A stretch of DNA of 46,718 nucleotides from an uncultured Eubacteriales bacterium (GTDB lineage Bacteria > Bacillota > Clostridia > Oscillospirales > Oscillospiraceae). Positions within the stretch are counted from its first letter, which is position 1; every line of letters starts with the position of its first letter. The stretch spans positions 1 through 46,718 of the forward strand of contig USEU01000007.1 in the NCBI GenBank assembly GCA_900553805.1, in the 5' to 3' direction. The notes under the pieces were generated by a model that worked only from the letters and a program-made list of their open reading frames with translations, had not been told where the DNA came from and made no database searches. The translations under genes were made by a program, and so were the position numbers. Positions 1 to 8,453 of the stretch are shown here, piece by piece.

Positions 1-5
1 GCCCT

Positions 6-404
6 TCAGGCAATTAAAATCTTTTTTAAAGATTTTAATTGGAGTTCAGTATCAAAAGCGGTGACCAGGTCAAAGGCCCCCTCGTCAAAGGGAAGCGCCA
101 TTACGTTTCCCCGAAGGACTGTGCAGCGGCCCTTTCCAATTGCGGCCCGGGCCGCCTTTCGGGACTTCTCCACGCTGACGGCGGAATAGTCAATGCCTGT
201 GACATGACCTTGGGGACATTTTTCCAGCAGCCGCCGGAGATTCGCTCCGCCGCCGCAGCCGATATCCAGGCAGGCGGCGTCATTGGGCACCTGGATATGA
301 GAGAAGCCCCATTTTGCCATGGGCGTATGGCCCGCGTTCATCATGCTGACCATAAGTCTCCCGGCAAGGCCCTCGGGTTTGCATGTATTCTGGAAAAAAG
401 ACAT
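6..404 (-). pseudogene. class I SAM-dependent methyltransferase, 3' truncated
   Basis: The 132-residue product starts with a good ribosome site (AAGGAGG, 424-side of the ATG at 404). It carries the SAM-binding motif I (LDIGCGGGANLRRLL, about residues 47-61), an acidic motif II (GIDYS, about 71-75) and the post-II region (PFDEGAFDLVTAFDT, about 105-119). Members of this family are usually about 190-220 residues and continue after the post-II motif with a conserved Trp/Pro segment. Here the frame instead enters the inverted repeat at 11-41 and stops at position 6. I infer a truncated gene. It may still fold partly, but the substrate-side half is missing. Its promoter carries an operator like that of feoA, so the intact gene may have been iron responsive. 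The substrate is unknown. Confidence 0.6.
11..41. repeat. perfect inverted repeat at the broken end of the methyltransferase
   Basis: Two perfect 14-base arms (11-24 and 28-41) are separated by 3 T. The left-reading methyltransferase frame runs into this hairpin and loses family similarity there. It could be a transposon end, a terminator carried in by an insertion, or a rearrangement scar. Sequence left of the window is needed to decide. Confidence 0.6.
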
Positions 405-423
405 ATCTATCCTCCTTACTTAG

Positions 424-470
424 TTAGCATAGACTAACTGAATTATACACCCAAATGCCGCTTGCCGCAA
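424..470 (-). promoter_or_regulatory. methyltransferase promoter with DtxR-like operator
   Basis: On the minus strand a -35 TTGCGG (470-465) and -10 TATAAT (447-442) are spaced by 17 bp. Just downstream, at 437-424, lies a TTAG-N6-CTAA palindrome (TTAGCATAGACTAA on the plus strand) flanked by further dyad bases. It covers the expected transcription start. A near-identical 14-mer, TTAGCAATAGCTAA, precedes feoA at 8454. The layout suits a repressor; a DtxR/IdeR-like metalloregulator is my inference from the TTAG/CTAA halves. Confidence 0.6.
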
Positions 471-496
471 TCCCTTTTCTCGGGTGCGGGGGCAAT

Positions 497-764
497 TTAT
501 TTGGGCTGCGCAGGGATGGTGATCTCCCGGGAGAAGCCGCAGATTTCCAGGCCGTTGGCCTGCATGTATTGGGCCAGACGCCGGTACTGCTCCGGGGACT
601 GGAGATGATAGCCCCGGAAGCGCACCCGCACACAGGGGGCGGCGGGGAGGCACATGGCGTCGCCGTCGAAGCGGTCTGCCTCGTCCAGCAGGAGAAACAC
701 GCCATCGTAGTGCTCATAGCGCTGCGCCTGCGGTCACCGCCGCCCACCGCCTGCCCGATGCTGA
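497..764 (-). pseudogene. remnant of a MerR-family regulator (effector-binding domain)
   Basis: Minus-strand translation from about 720 to 497 reads YEHYDGVFLLLDEADRF, then VRVRFRGYHLQSPEQYRRL, then ICGFSREIT. These are typical blocks of the GyrI-like ligand-binding domain of MerR-family multidrug-type regulators in Firmicutes. The N-terminal DNA-binding half is absent, and a stop or frame change lies upstream near 739. The usual C-terminal continuation after SREIT (IDYGLTND...) is missing, replaced by IPAQPK and a stop at 497. No ribosome site precedes the fragment. The upstream break lies at a fragment of the GGCAAC repeat family (765-778). I read this as a decayed gene with no function. 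Confidence 0.65.
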
Positions 765-778
765 CGGTGTTGCCTTAA
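765..778. repeat. right-end fragment of the GGCAAC/GTTGCC palindromic element
   Basis: CGGTGTTGCCTTAA matches the right end of the complete element copies at 3164-3229 and 41588-41805, including the TTAA edge. No left end is present, so this is a fragment or chance similarity. Confidence 0.45.
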
Positions 779-844
779 CATTCACAAAAGGTTTACGCAC
801 GTAATTGCTGTATGTGTCGTTGCCCTGGAAGAAGAAAAATAAAG

Positions 845-873
845 TTGAAAACAGGGGAGAAACCTTGTAGAAT
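845..873 (+). promoter_or_regulatory. promoter of the PH-domain gene
   Basis: TTGAAA (845-850), 17-bp spacer, TAGAAT (868-873), followed 37 bp later by the GGAGGAAACATAT-ATG start region. Confidence 0.6.
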
Positions 874-909
874 AGAGGCACAATTACCGACAAACGGGAG
901 GAAACATAT

Positions 910-1296
910 ATGGCAGTCAATTTTAATGAGAATTCCACATGGAACCTGAAGCCCATTCGGGTGGAGGCGGTCCGCAATGATGTGATGGGGCTTTTGATCG
1001 AGGGGGAGGACGTGGTCATGGCGTTCCAGACGGTGCGCGACCAGCTGGTGTTTACCAACAAGCGGATCATTGCCATTGATGTGCAGGGCATCACCGGCAA
1101 GCGGAAGTCCTTCAGCTCCATGCCTTACTCCAAGGTCCAGTATTTCTCCATCCAGACTCCCGGCTTTGCCGAGCTTTTCTCGGATACGGAGCTGATTCTC
1201 ATGTTCTCCAACGGCTTTACGGCCACCTTTGAGCTGCGGGGCAGCGTGGACATCGGCCTGCTGGGCCGGGTGATCTCCAAGTACGTACTGGACTGA
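910..1296 (+). CDS. bacterial PH domain protein
   Basis: The 128-residue soluble protein starts at an ATG with a strong GGAGG site 8 bases upstream. Its central block (QLVFTNKRIIAID, GKRKSFSSMPYSKVQYFSIQT) and the C-terminal F-E-L-R-G strand plus helix match the small bacterial pleckstrin-homology proteins of the YvbH/PF08000 type. No signal peptide or membrane segment is visible. Members are widespread in Firmicutes as stand-alone single-domain proteins of unknown ligand, so a precise role cannot be given. It ends 22 bp before recQ and probably shares its transcript. Confidence 0.8.
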   Translation: MAVNFNENSTWNLKPIRVEAVRNDVMGLLIEGEDVVMAFQTVRDQLVFTNKRIIAIDVQGITGKRKSFSSMPYSKVQYFSIQTPGFAELFSDTELILMFSNGFTATFELRGSVDIGLLGRVISKYVLD

Positions 1297-1318
1297 GCGA
1301 GCAGCCGGGAAAGAACGC

Positions 1319-3163
1319 ATGGAGACGAAGGAATCCATTCTGTGCCGTGTATTTGGCTACGCCGCCTTCCGGGGCGGGCAGGAGACGCTGATCGACGGGG
1401 AGCTGGCCGGGCGGGATGTGTTCGGCGTCATGCCCACCGGCGGCGGAAAGAGCCTGTGCTATCAGATCCCGGCCCTGCTGCTGCCCGGCGTGACCCTGGT
1501 GATCTCCCCGCTGATCTCCCTGATGCACGACCAGGTGATGGCGCTGAAAAACGCGGGGGTCGCCGCTGCCTATGTGAACAGCTCCCTGACGGTGCAGCAG
1601 ATCCGCCTGGTGTACCGCAACATCCGGGCGGGGATGTACAAGATCATTTACGTGGCCCCGGAGCGGCTGCTGACGGACGGCTTCCTGGAGACGGTCCAGA
1701 GCTGCCGGGTCTCCATGGTGACGGTGGACGAGGCCCACTGCATCTCCCAATGGGGGCAGGATTTCCGCCCCAGCTACTTAAAAATTGTGGACTTTTTAAA
1801 GCTCCTGCCGGTCCGCCCGGTGGTGTCCGCCTTTACGGCGACGGCCACGGAGCGGGTGCGGCGGGACGTGGAGGAAACGCTGGGCCTGCAAAACCCGCTG
1901 CGGGTCATCACCGGCTTTGACCGCCCCAACCTCCGCTTCGAGGTGCGCCGCCCGCCCAAAAAGCCGGATGCCATCCTGGAGCTGGTGGGCCAGCGCCGGG
2001 GGAAGTCCGGCATCATCTATTGCTCCACCCGGAAAAATGTGGAAAAGGTGTGCGAACTTCTGTGCGCCCACGGCTTTCCCGCTACCCGCTACCATGCGGG
2101 CCTGAGCGATCAGGAGCGCCACGACAATCAGGAGGACTTCCTCTATGACCGGGCCCCCATCATGGTGGCCACCAATGCCTTCGGCATGGGCATCGATAAA
2201 TCCAATGTCTCCTACGTCGTTCATTATAATATGCCCCAGAGCCTGGAAAATTACTACCAGGAGGCGGGCAGAGCCGGGCGGGACGGCGCGGCGGCGGAGT
2301 GCATCCTGCTCTATTCCGCGGGGGACGTGGAGACGGCCCGGTTCCTGATCCTTCACCCCAGCGGGCCGGAGGAGGAGCCCGCCTCCCAGGAGCAGGTGCA
2401 GCGGGATCTGGTTCGGCTGGACCAGATGGTGGAATACTGCAAGACCCAGGGCTGCCTGCGCGGGTATATCCTGGATTATTTCGGTCAGAGCCATGCGGAG
2501 CGCTGCGGCAACTGCGGCAATTGTGACCTGGAGCTGGAGGAGCGGGACATCACCGCGGAGGCCAGAGTGATCCTGGACTGCGCGGCCCACATCCGGCAGC
2601 AGCTGGGTTATTCCCTGGGCCTGGTCGCCCTCCGGCGGGTGCTGCTGGGCAGCCGGGAGAGCCGGGTGCTCCAGCTCCGGTTGGATCGCCTGCCGGAGTA
2701 CGGCGCACTGCACCGGGTGGGGAAAACCGCTCTGGGGCAGATGATGGAGGCGCTGCTGGCCCAGGGCTATCTGTATGCCGACCCGGAGCACCGGGCGGTC
2801 AGCCCGACGGAAAAGGCGGCCCCGGTGCTGCGCGGAGGGCAGGCGGTTTCCATGCAGGTGGAAGCGGAGCGGAAGACGAAAAAGACAGCCGTCCGTACCG
2901 GCACGCCGGCGCAGCCTGTGGATGAAGCGCTGTATACGGCGCTGAAAAATCTCCGCTTCCGCCTGGCAAGGCAGGAGCATATGCCCGCCTATATTGTCTT
3001 TTCCAACGCGACCCTGGAGGACATGGCCCGCAGACATCCCCAAAACCTGGAGGAATTCCTGCAAGTCAGCGGCGTGGGCAGCACCAAGGCCCAGAGGTAC
3101 GCGGATGCGTTCCTGGCGGAGATTCACAGGTATGACAGCGAAACAGAGCCATCGGCCAATTAA
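1319..3163 (+). CDS. recQ: ATP-dependent DNA helicase RecQ
   Basis: The 614-residue 3'-5' DNA helicase acts in recombination and replication-fork repair. Visible motifs are the RecQ-specific FRGGQETLI near residue 18, Walker A MPTGGGKS near 38-45, DEAH with the aromatic loop (DEAHCISQWGQDFRPSY) from about 138, SAFTATAT, and the helicase motif VI region QEAGRAGRDG. A four-cysteine zinc site of the RQC domain (CKTQGC ... CGNCGNC) lies at about 373-402. A complete HRDC domain lies at about 537-610. Length and domain order are normal. The ribosome site is weak (GGGAAAG). The TAA stop (3161-3163) directly abuts the palindromic element that begins at 3164. Confidence 0.95.
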   Translation: METKESILCRVFGYAAFRGGQETLIDGELAGRDVFGVMPTGGGKSLCYQIPALLLPGVTLVISPLISLMHDQVMALKNAGVAAAYVNSSLTVQQIRLVYRNIRAGMYKIIYVAPERLLTDGFLETVQSCRVSMVTVDEAHCISQWGQDFRPSYLKIVDFLKLLPVRPVVSAFTATATERVRRDVEETLGLQNPLRVITGFDRPNLRFEVRRPPKKPDAILELVGQRRGKSGIIYCSTRKNVEKVCELLCAHGFPATRYHAGLSDQERHDNQEDFLYDRAPIMVATNAFGMGIDKSNVSYVVHYNMPQSLENYYQEAGRAGRDGAAAECILLYSAGDVETARFLILHPSGPEEEPASQEQVQRDLVRLDQMVEYCKTQGCLRGYILDYFGQSHAERCGNCGNCDLELEERDITAEARVILDCAAHIRQQLGYSLGLVALRRVLLGSRESRVLQLRLDRLPEYGALHRVGKTALGQMMEALLAQGYLYADPEHRAVSPTEKAAPVLRGGQAVSMQVEAERKTKKTAVRTGTPAQPVDEALYTALKNLRFRLARQEHMPAYIVFSNATLEDMARRHPQNLEEFLQVSGVGSTKAQRYADAFLAEIHRYDSETEPSAN

Positions 3164-3229
3164 GGCAACACCGCGCAATTGTGTCTGCGAGCCGCAGCCG
3201 TCTTTTTTGCCAAATTGTGCGGTGTTGCC
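3164..3229. repeat. short (66-bp) palindromic GGCAAC element
   Basis: The ends are GGCAACACCGCGCAATT and AATTGTGCGGTGTTGCC (inverted, one mismatch over about 17 bp). The core contains a CTGCG-AGC-CGCAG hairpin and a T-run. The copy starts immediately after the recQ stop codon and could act as its terminator. The same unit recurs, with or without an internal insertion, at 37795 and 41588, and in fragments elsewhere. Confidence 0.85.
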
Positions 3230-3239
3230 CTAATAACTC

Positions 3240-3278
3240 AGCGGTAGAAACCACGATTATTTCGCGATTTCTACCGCT
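3240..3278. repeat. 11-bp perfect inverted repeat
   Basis: AGCGGTAGAAA (3240-3250) and TTTCTACCGCT (3268-3278) form a stem with a 17-base loop between recQ and the convergent MFS gene. There is no long T-run on either side, so terminator function is uncertain. An AGGAGG-like string at 3292-3298 is not followed by an open frame of note. Confidence 0.45.
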
Positions 3279-3367
3279 ATTTCTAACTTATAGGAGGAAG
3301 TATTTTTGCAAGTTTTAATTTTGCAACAGACCCTTTTGGCTTTTTTATGAAGGTTTCGCGCTTCACC

Positions 3368-4549
3368 TTATCTGCACGAAGGGACATGCTTTCCTACGAC
3401 CTGGATCAGCAGCTCGTGGGTGAGGACCATCAGCGCCAGGATCGCAATCAGATACCAGGGAAGCACGGAGACGCTGATGTGATTGGAGATCAGGCCGAAC
3501 AGGGGCGGCATCAGGCAGGAGCCCATATAGGCGCTGGCCATCAGGATGCCGATGATGGCCTGGGACCTGTCCGCCCCAAAATATGCCGGGGTGGAGTGGA
3601 CAACGCAGGGGTTGATGGGAGCGCAGCCCAGGCCGCAGATGATGAGGCCCACCAGGGAGGCGGAGCCCAGAGGCAGCAGCATGATCAGGATGCCACCGCC
3701 CACCAGTCCCTGGCCCAGGCGAACCAGCTGCGCGTCGCTGAGCTTCATGGCCAGGAAGCCGCAGAAGGCACGGCCAATGGTAATGCCCAGGAAGTACACG
3801 CTGGCAAAGCTTGCCGCCGTCTCCGGGCTGACGCCCTTGCACAGCGTCAGATAGCTCCCGGCCCACAGCCCGGCGGTCTGCTCCAGGGCGCAATAGCAGA
3901 ACATGCAGATCAGGGAATATTTTACGCCCCGGATGCTCACGATCTGCCGCAGGGAGAGAGCCTTTGGTTCCGCTTGGCCCCCGGTGCTGTCCCCATCCTG
4001 ACTGCGGCGCTTCCACAGCGGCAGGCTGAAAAACACAATGGCGGCCAGTACGGCCTGAATCAGCGCAATGCTGCGGTAGCCGCCGCTCCAGCCGGCTCCG
4101 CGGGTCATCACAAGGCCCATGATGTAGGGGCCCGCAAAAGCGCCCACGCCCCACATGCAGTGCAGCCAGTTCATGTGTTTGCTCTTGTAGTGCAGGGCCA
4201 CGTAATTATTCAGCGAAGCGTCCACGCCGCCTCCGCCCAGGCCGTAGGGAATTGCCCACAGGCACAGTTGCCAGAACTGGCGGCTGACAGAAAAGCCAAA
4301 CATTGCCACCGCCGTGATGACGGCGCTGAAGAGGGTGACCCGCCCGGTGCCGAACCGGCGGGTCTGCCAGTCGCTCAGCAGGCTGGAGATCACCGTACCC
4401 ACGGAGATGATCATGGAGAGGATGCCCGCGTAGGAAACGGGCACCGCCAGCTGGGGATACATGGTGGGCCAGGCAGCGCCCAGCAGCGAGTCCGGCAGGC
4501 CGAGGCTGATAAAGGCCAGGTAAGTAACGATCAGAAGCAGCTGAAACAT
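3368..4549 (-). CDS. major facilitator superfamily transporter, copy 1
   Basis: About 393 residues with some 12 hydrophobic segments; an inner-membrane secondary transporter. I place the start at the ATG at 4549 because the protein then begins MFQLLLI, exactly like its neighbour, and has a GAGAGGG site upstream. The open frame extends 22 codons further. The N-terminal block (SLGLPDSLLGAAWP), the loop-2 region (SDWQTRRFGTGRV) and the WAIPYGLGGGGVDASLNNYVALHYKSKH-type block are typical of the FucP/sugar-type MFS branch. The substrate is unknown. It is a tandem paralogue of the gene at 4727-5911, with its own copy of the promoter. Confidence 0.85.
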   Translation of the reverse strand: MFQLLLIVTYLAFISLGLPDSLLGAAWPTMYPQLAVPVSYAGILSMIISVGTVISSLLSDWQTRRFGTGRVTLFSAVITAVAMFGFSVSRQFWQLCLWAIPYGLGGGGVDASLNNYVALHYKSKHMNWLHCMWGVGAFAGPYIMGLVMTRGAGWSGGYRSIALIQAVLAAIVFFSLPLWKRRSQDGDSTGGQAEPKALSLRQIVSIRGVKYSLICMFCYCALEQTAGLWAGSYLTLCKGVSPETAASFASVYFLGITIGRAFCGFLAMKLSDAQLVRLGQGLVGGGILIMLLPLGSASLVGLIICGLGCAPINPCVVHSTPAYFGADRSQAIIGILMASAYMGSCLMPPLFGLISNHISVSVLPWYLIAILALMVLTHELLIQVVGKHVPSCR

Positions 4550-4586
4550 GGAGACGACCCTCTCATTTTTGGAATAAAGCGGCTCC

Positions 4587-4615
4587 ATCATAGCAAATGC
4601 GGCACCGAAATACAA
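4587..4615 (-). promoter_or_regulatory. promoter of MFS copy 1
   Basis: On the minus strand TTGTAT (4615-4610), a 17-bp spacer and TATGAT (4592-4587). The spacer end ATTTGC and the -10 are identical to the promoter of MFS copy 2, so the duplication included the regulatory region. Confidence 0.6.
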
Positions 4616-4726
4616 GCCGGTCAGAAAAATATTCTATTTGCAGAAATAAGGGGATATTTGCATTGATTGTTGGCAAATTAAAACGGATTTTCTGGCGAAT
4701 TGGTTCCTGCTCTGATTGCCGAAAGC

Positions 4727-5911
4727 TCAGCGGGCGGGGCTTTCCTTCACTGCCACCGCCCGGATCAGCAGTTCGTGCATGACGATCATCAGCGCCAGGA
4801 TCGCGATCAGATACCAGGGAAGCAGCGCCACGCTGATGTGGTTGGCAATCAGACCGAACAGCGGCGGCATCAGGCAGGTGCCCACGTAGGCGCAGGCCAT
4901 CTGAATGCCGATGATGGCCTGGGATTTGTCCGCGCCGAAGTGCGCCGGGGTGGAATGGATGATGCAGGGGTACACCGGCGCGCAGCCCAGACCGATGATG
5001 ACAAAGCCCGCCAGGGAGGCGGCAGCCCCCAGGGGCAGAAGCATGATCACAATGCCGCCGCCGATCAGCCCCTGGCCCAGACGGACCATCTGCACGTCGC
5101 TGAGCCGCATGGTCAGAAAGCCGCTGAGCGCCCGCCCGGCGGTGATGCCCAAAAAGAACATGCTGGCAAAGCCCGCCGCCGTCTCCGGGCTGACGCCCTT
5201 GTGCAGCGTCAGGTAGCTGCTGGCCCACAGGCCGGTGGTCTGCTCCAGGGCGCAGTAGCAGAAGAAGCAGACCAGCACCTGCTTCACACCTCGGATATTC
5301 AGCACTTGCCGGAGGGAGAGGGGCTTGGCCTCCACCTGGTTCCCGGCGTCGTCCGTGACCTGGGGACGGCCCTTCCACAGGGGCAGGCTGCAAAAGAGGA
5401 TGGCGGTCAGCACGATCTGGACCAGGGCAATGCTGCGGTAGCCGCCGTTCCAGCTGCCGCCATGGGTCATTACAAAGCCCATGATGTACGGCCCGGCGGA
5501 GGCGCCCACGCCCCACATGCAGTGCAGCCAGCTCATGTGCTTGCTCTTGTAGTGCAGGGCCACGTAGTTATTCAGCGAGGCATCCACGCTGCCCGCTCCC
5601 AGCCCGTAGGGGATCGCCCACAGGCACAGCTGCCAGAACCGGCTGCTGACGGAGAAGCCGAACAGCGCCACCGCTGTGGTGGCCACGCTGAAGGCGGTGA
5701 CCCGCCCGGCGCCGAACCGCCGGGTCAGCCGGTCGCTTTGCAGGCTGGAAACCACAGTCCCGGCGGCGATAATCAGGGAGATGATCCCCGCGTAGGAAAC
5801 GGGCACCGCCAGCTGGGGATACATGGTGGGCCAGGCGGCCCCCAGCAGCGAATCCGGCAGCCCCAGGCTGATGAAGGACAGGTAAATAATGATTAGAAGC
5901 AGCTGAAACAT
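4727..5911 (-). CDS. major facilitator superfamily transporter, copy 2
   Basis: The 394-residue, roughly 12-segment membrane transporter is clearly paralogous to the downstream gene along its whole length; both share the MFQLLL start, SLGLPDSLLGAAWPTMYPQL and the LNNYVALHYKSKHM block. The AGGAGG site is 10 bases before the ATG at 5911. Differences are concentrated in the central cytoplasmic loop (GRPQVTDDAGNQVEAK here). Likely a sugar or small organic compound permease; the substrate cannot be read from sequence. It is divergent from the sigma factor gene at 6234. Confidence 0.87.
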   Translation of the reverse strand: MFQLLLIIIYLSFISLGLPDSLLGAAWPTMYPQLAVPVSYAGIISLIIAAGTVVSSLQSDRLTRRFGAGRVTAFSVATTAVALFGFSVSSRFWQLCLWAIPYGLGAGSVDASLNNYVALHYKSKHMSWLHCMWGVGASAGPYIMGFVMTHGGSWNGGYRSIALVQIVLTAILFCSLPLWKGRPQVTDDAGNQVEAKPLSLRQVLNIRGVKQVLVCFFCYCALEQTTGLWASSYLTLHKGVSPETAAGFASMFFLGITAGRALSGFLTMRLSDVQMVRLGQGLIGGGIVIMLLPLGAAASLAGFVIIGLGCAPVYPCIIHSTPAHFGADKSQAIIGIQMACAYVGTCLMPPLFGLIANHISVALLPWYLIAILALMIVMHELLIRAVAVKESPAR

Positions 5912-5949
5912 GGAAAGGCTCCTCCTATTTTCTGAAATCAGGCAGTCCC

Positions 5950-5978
5950 ATCATAGCAAATACCGTCCCCAAATGCAA
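5950..5978 (-). promoter_or_regulatory. promoter of MFS copy 2
   Basis: Minus-strand TTGCAT (5978-5973), 17-bp spacer, TATGAT (5955-5950), parallel to the promoter of copy 1. The rest of the 5912-6233 gap shows no other convincing feature beyond the AAGGAGAAG ribosome site before 6234. Confidence 0.6.
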
Positions 5979-6233
5979 GGGCACAGCAGCAAAAGTTCCA
6001 TATGCTTCGTACCAAAACAACCCAGGGGCCGATGCTGCATCGTCCCCTAGCAAATCCGCGGCGCATGCAACCGCTCGGCCACGCCTGCTTGCATTTCAAA
6101 GCGGGGTTTGATATGATTTTGACATGTTTTTCAGGGGGTAAAAACCTCACGGGAAAAATTCCCCCAGCCCTGCAATATTTTCCTCCCGATTTCTACTGGA
6201 TGGGTAGAAGCAATAAAAAGGAGAAGCTGACAT

Positions 6234-6791
6234 ATGGAGGACAACCAGATCATTGACCTTTACTTTGCCCGGTCGGAAGCGGCCATTGCGCAGACGGCGG
6301 CGAAGTATGGGAATTACTGCTACCGCATTGCGGACAATATCCTCTCCAGCCGGGAGGATGCCCAAGAGTGCGTGAACGACACCTATCTCGCCGCCTGGAA
6401 TGCCATGCCGCCCAAGCGTCCCGGCATTCTTTCCGCCTTCCTGGGAAAAATCACCCGCAATATCTCCCTGGACCGGTGGAAGCGCCGGGCCGCCCGGAAG
6501 CGGGGCGGGGGAGAGGCGGCGCTGAGCCTGGAGGAGCTGGACGAATGCCTGACTGGCGGCCAGTCGCCGGAAGGAGAAGTGGAGCGCCGGGAGCTGCTGC
6601 GCGCCATCAACCGCTTCCTGGATGCCCTGCCGGAGACCCGGCGGGATATCTTCGTGTGCCGCTACTGGTATCTGGACAGCATTGAGGACATCGGCGCACG
6701 GTTCGGCTATTCCCAGAGCAAGGTGACCACCATCCTGTTCCGCCTGCGGAAGAAGCTGGCGGCGCATCTGGAAAAGGAGGGACTGCAATGA
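6234..6791 (+). CDS. ECF-type RNA polymerase sigma factor
   Basis: The 185-residue sigma-70 family protein has region 2 at about residues 20-85 (REDAQECVNDTYLAAWNAMP, ITRNISLDRWKRR) and region 4 at about 125-180 (LDALPETRRDIFVCRYWYLDSIEDIGARFGYSQSKVTTILFRLRKKL). It lacks regions 1 and 3, so it is of the extracytoplasmic-function type. The ribosome site AAAAGGAG precedes the ATG. The gene overlaps the next by 4 bases (ATGA), the usual arrangement for a sigma factor with a membrane-bound regulator. It probably directs a small regulon that may include its own operon; no clear ECF promoter could be read upstream. Confidence 0.88.
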   Translation: MEDNQIIDLYFARSEAAIAQTAAKYGNYCYRIADNILSSREDAQECVNDTYLAAWNAMPPKRPGILSAFLGKITRNISLDRWKRRAARKRGGGEAALSLEELDECLTGGQSPEGEVERRELLRAINRFLDALPETRRDIFVCRYWYLDSIEDIGARFGYSQSKVTTILFRLRKKLAAHLEKEGLQ

Positions 6792-8362
6792 ACGCCATGG
6801 ATTTATTGGAAACGATCGGAGGCATCCGGGATGCCTATGTCGTGGCGGCCCATTCCGCCCGAAAGCAAAGACGGATGCCCAGAAAACGCATGCTGCTGAT
6901 CGCGGCGATCATTGCCGTGGCCCTGCTGCTGGTGGGCTGCACGGTGCTGTATGTGCTGCGGCTCCAGAACCTGAGGGTGCGAACCATCACCATTCAGGAT
7001 TGGCAGTATGACGCCGACGGCACGCCCTACTGCGAGACGGAGGAGACCCGAAGCCTGCTCAGCCCCCACGTGGGCCAGGCGGAGCAGCAGGCTCTGCGGG
7101 AGTGGGAAAGCTTCAAGGAGGGCTACGATCAGGACAGGGCGCTGGCCCAGGTGAACAATTTCAACGAATCCGGCGTGCCGGAGAATTTCTTCCAGAATTA
7201 CGACTGCTATACCTTTGAAATGCTGGATGCCTTCCAGGCAATCCTTGATAAATACCACTTAAAGCCCCTGGGCCGGCCGGTTTATTTCAGCAACTGGGAG
7301 GAGGGGATGCTCTATAAGGCTTTGCAGATTCCCCGCCTGGTTCGCAGCGGGCAGACCCGGCGGATGGCTGGGTACTTTTTCCCGGAGGGCTCCTTCAGCG
7401 CGGAGTTTTTCTTCTGCCTGCCGGAGGAGCAGGAGGAGCGGATCGTCAGCTTCGTCTATGCCAATGACAGCTATCTCTACCCCTATTTCTTCGTCGTGGG
7501 GGATGTGGATGCCTGGGAGCAGTGGGATTACACCACGGCGGACGGTACGCAGGTGGTACTGGCAACCTGGGACAACGCCCTGGTCATTTTTTGCCAGCGG
7601 CCGGACGGGACGATCTACATCTCCACGGAGAACCAGCTGCCGGTGTCCAGTAAGCCCGACGATCCAGCCCCACCCATGACCCGGGAGCTGGCCCAGCAGA
7701 TCGCTGACTGCTTTGACTATACCATCGCGCCCCAGTCCGTGGATTGGGACGAAGCGGAGGCCATGCGGGCAGATTTTCCTCAGCCGGAGCCGGATCAGGA
7801 GACCAAGCGGCGCTCCTTCATTCTGGGCTTTGGCACCCGGGACGGGGTGCGCTGGTCGCCCCCGGCGGAGTACGCAGGCAGCATTGAAGCCTATGTGCGG
7901 CACATTTTGGCGGATTACACCGATGCGGCCAACCTGGAATACTGCGTCAGCGACTGGGACGGCGACGGCCAGGCGGAGACCATCATCCGAAATAAAAGCA
8001 CCGGGATGATCTGGCAGGTCATCAAAATGCTGCCCAGCGTCGAAGATCCCGCTGTGCAGGAGGTGGCGCTCTGGTTCGGCAGCTACCTGTGTGAAAACGG
8101 CGTCATTAAGGATGTGTACACCGTCGATGAAATGGACATCGGCCCAACACAGTATTTTGATTTTACAAACAGCACCAAGACGGAAATTTACACCAAGCTG
8201 CGGATGAACCTGGCGACCGGGCAGTGGGAACAGCGCATCGACCCCAATGATTACAGCTTCTTCCGCTACGAATCCATCACCCAGGAGGCGGCGGAGGCCC
8301 TTATCGCCCAATACCGGGTACTGGACTTCGACATGCAGCCGCTGAGCGAATACGGCGGATAA
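6788..8362 (+). CDS. membrane-anchored partner of the ECF sigma factor (putative anti-sigma)
   Basis: The 524-residue protein begins with about 34 cytoplasmic residues rich in Arg/Lys, then one membrane segment (about 35-57, LLIAAIIAVALLLVGC). A large, acidic, Trp/Tyr-rich extracytoplasmic part follows. The topology and 4-base overlap with the sigma gene suggest that the short cytoplasmic part binds the sigma factor and the outer domain senses envelope conditions. No recognised zinc anti-sigma (ZAS) HxxxCxxC motif is present. The outer domain has no motif I recognise. The function is an inference from context. Confidence 0.65.
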   Translation: MNAMDLLETIGGIRDAYVVAAHSARKQRRMPRKRMLLIAAIIAVALLLVGCTVLYVLRLQNLRVRTITIQDWQYDADGTPYCETEETRSLLSPHVGQAEQQALREWESFKEGYDQDRALAQVNNFNESGVPENFFQNYDCYTFEMLDAFQAILDKYHLKPLGRPVYFSNWEEGMLYKALQIPRLVRSGQTRRMAGYFFPEGSFSAEFFFCLPEEQEERIVSFVYANDSYLYPYFFVVGDVDAWEQWDYTTADGTQVVLATWDNALVIFCQRPDGTIYISTENQLPVSSKPDDPAPPMTRELAQQIADCFDYTIAPQSVDWDEAEAMRADFPQPEPDQETKRRSFILGFGTRDGVRWSPPAEYAGSIEAYVRHILADYTDAANLEYCVSDWDGDGQAETIIRNKSTGMIWQVIKMLPSVEDPAVQEVALWFGSYLCENGVIKDVYTVDEMDIGPTQYFDFTNSTKTEIYTKLRMNLATGQWEQRIDPNDYSFFRYESITQEAAEALIAQYRVLDFDMQPLSEYGG

Positions 8363-8367
8363 ACAGC

Positions 8368-8400
8368 TGCCCCCGCAGGGACATCCCTGCGGGGGCATTT
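8368..8400 (+). terminator. terminator of the sigma/anti-sigma operon
   Basis: Strong GC stem TGCCCCCGCAGGGA / TCCCTGCGGGGGCA with a 3-base loop, followed by a short T-run. Confidence 0.85.
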
Positions 8401-8453
8401 CAGCGAGGAAAAGAAATCACAAACAAACGCGGTAAAAAGTTGGAAAATTATGG

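Noticed and set aside
1796..3178. 460-codon open frame opposite recQ
   Set aside because: Antisense shadow of recQ; His/Leu/Gln-rich with no known motif.
3347..5896. two long plus-strand frames opposite the MFS genes
   Set aside because: Both are antisense of the same paralogous sequence, which explains their similarity to each other.
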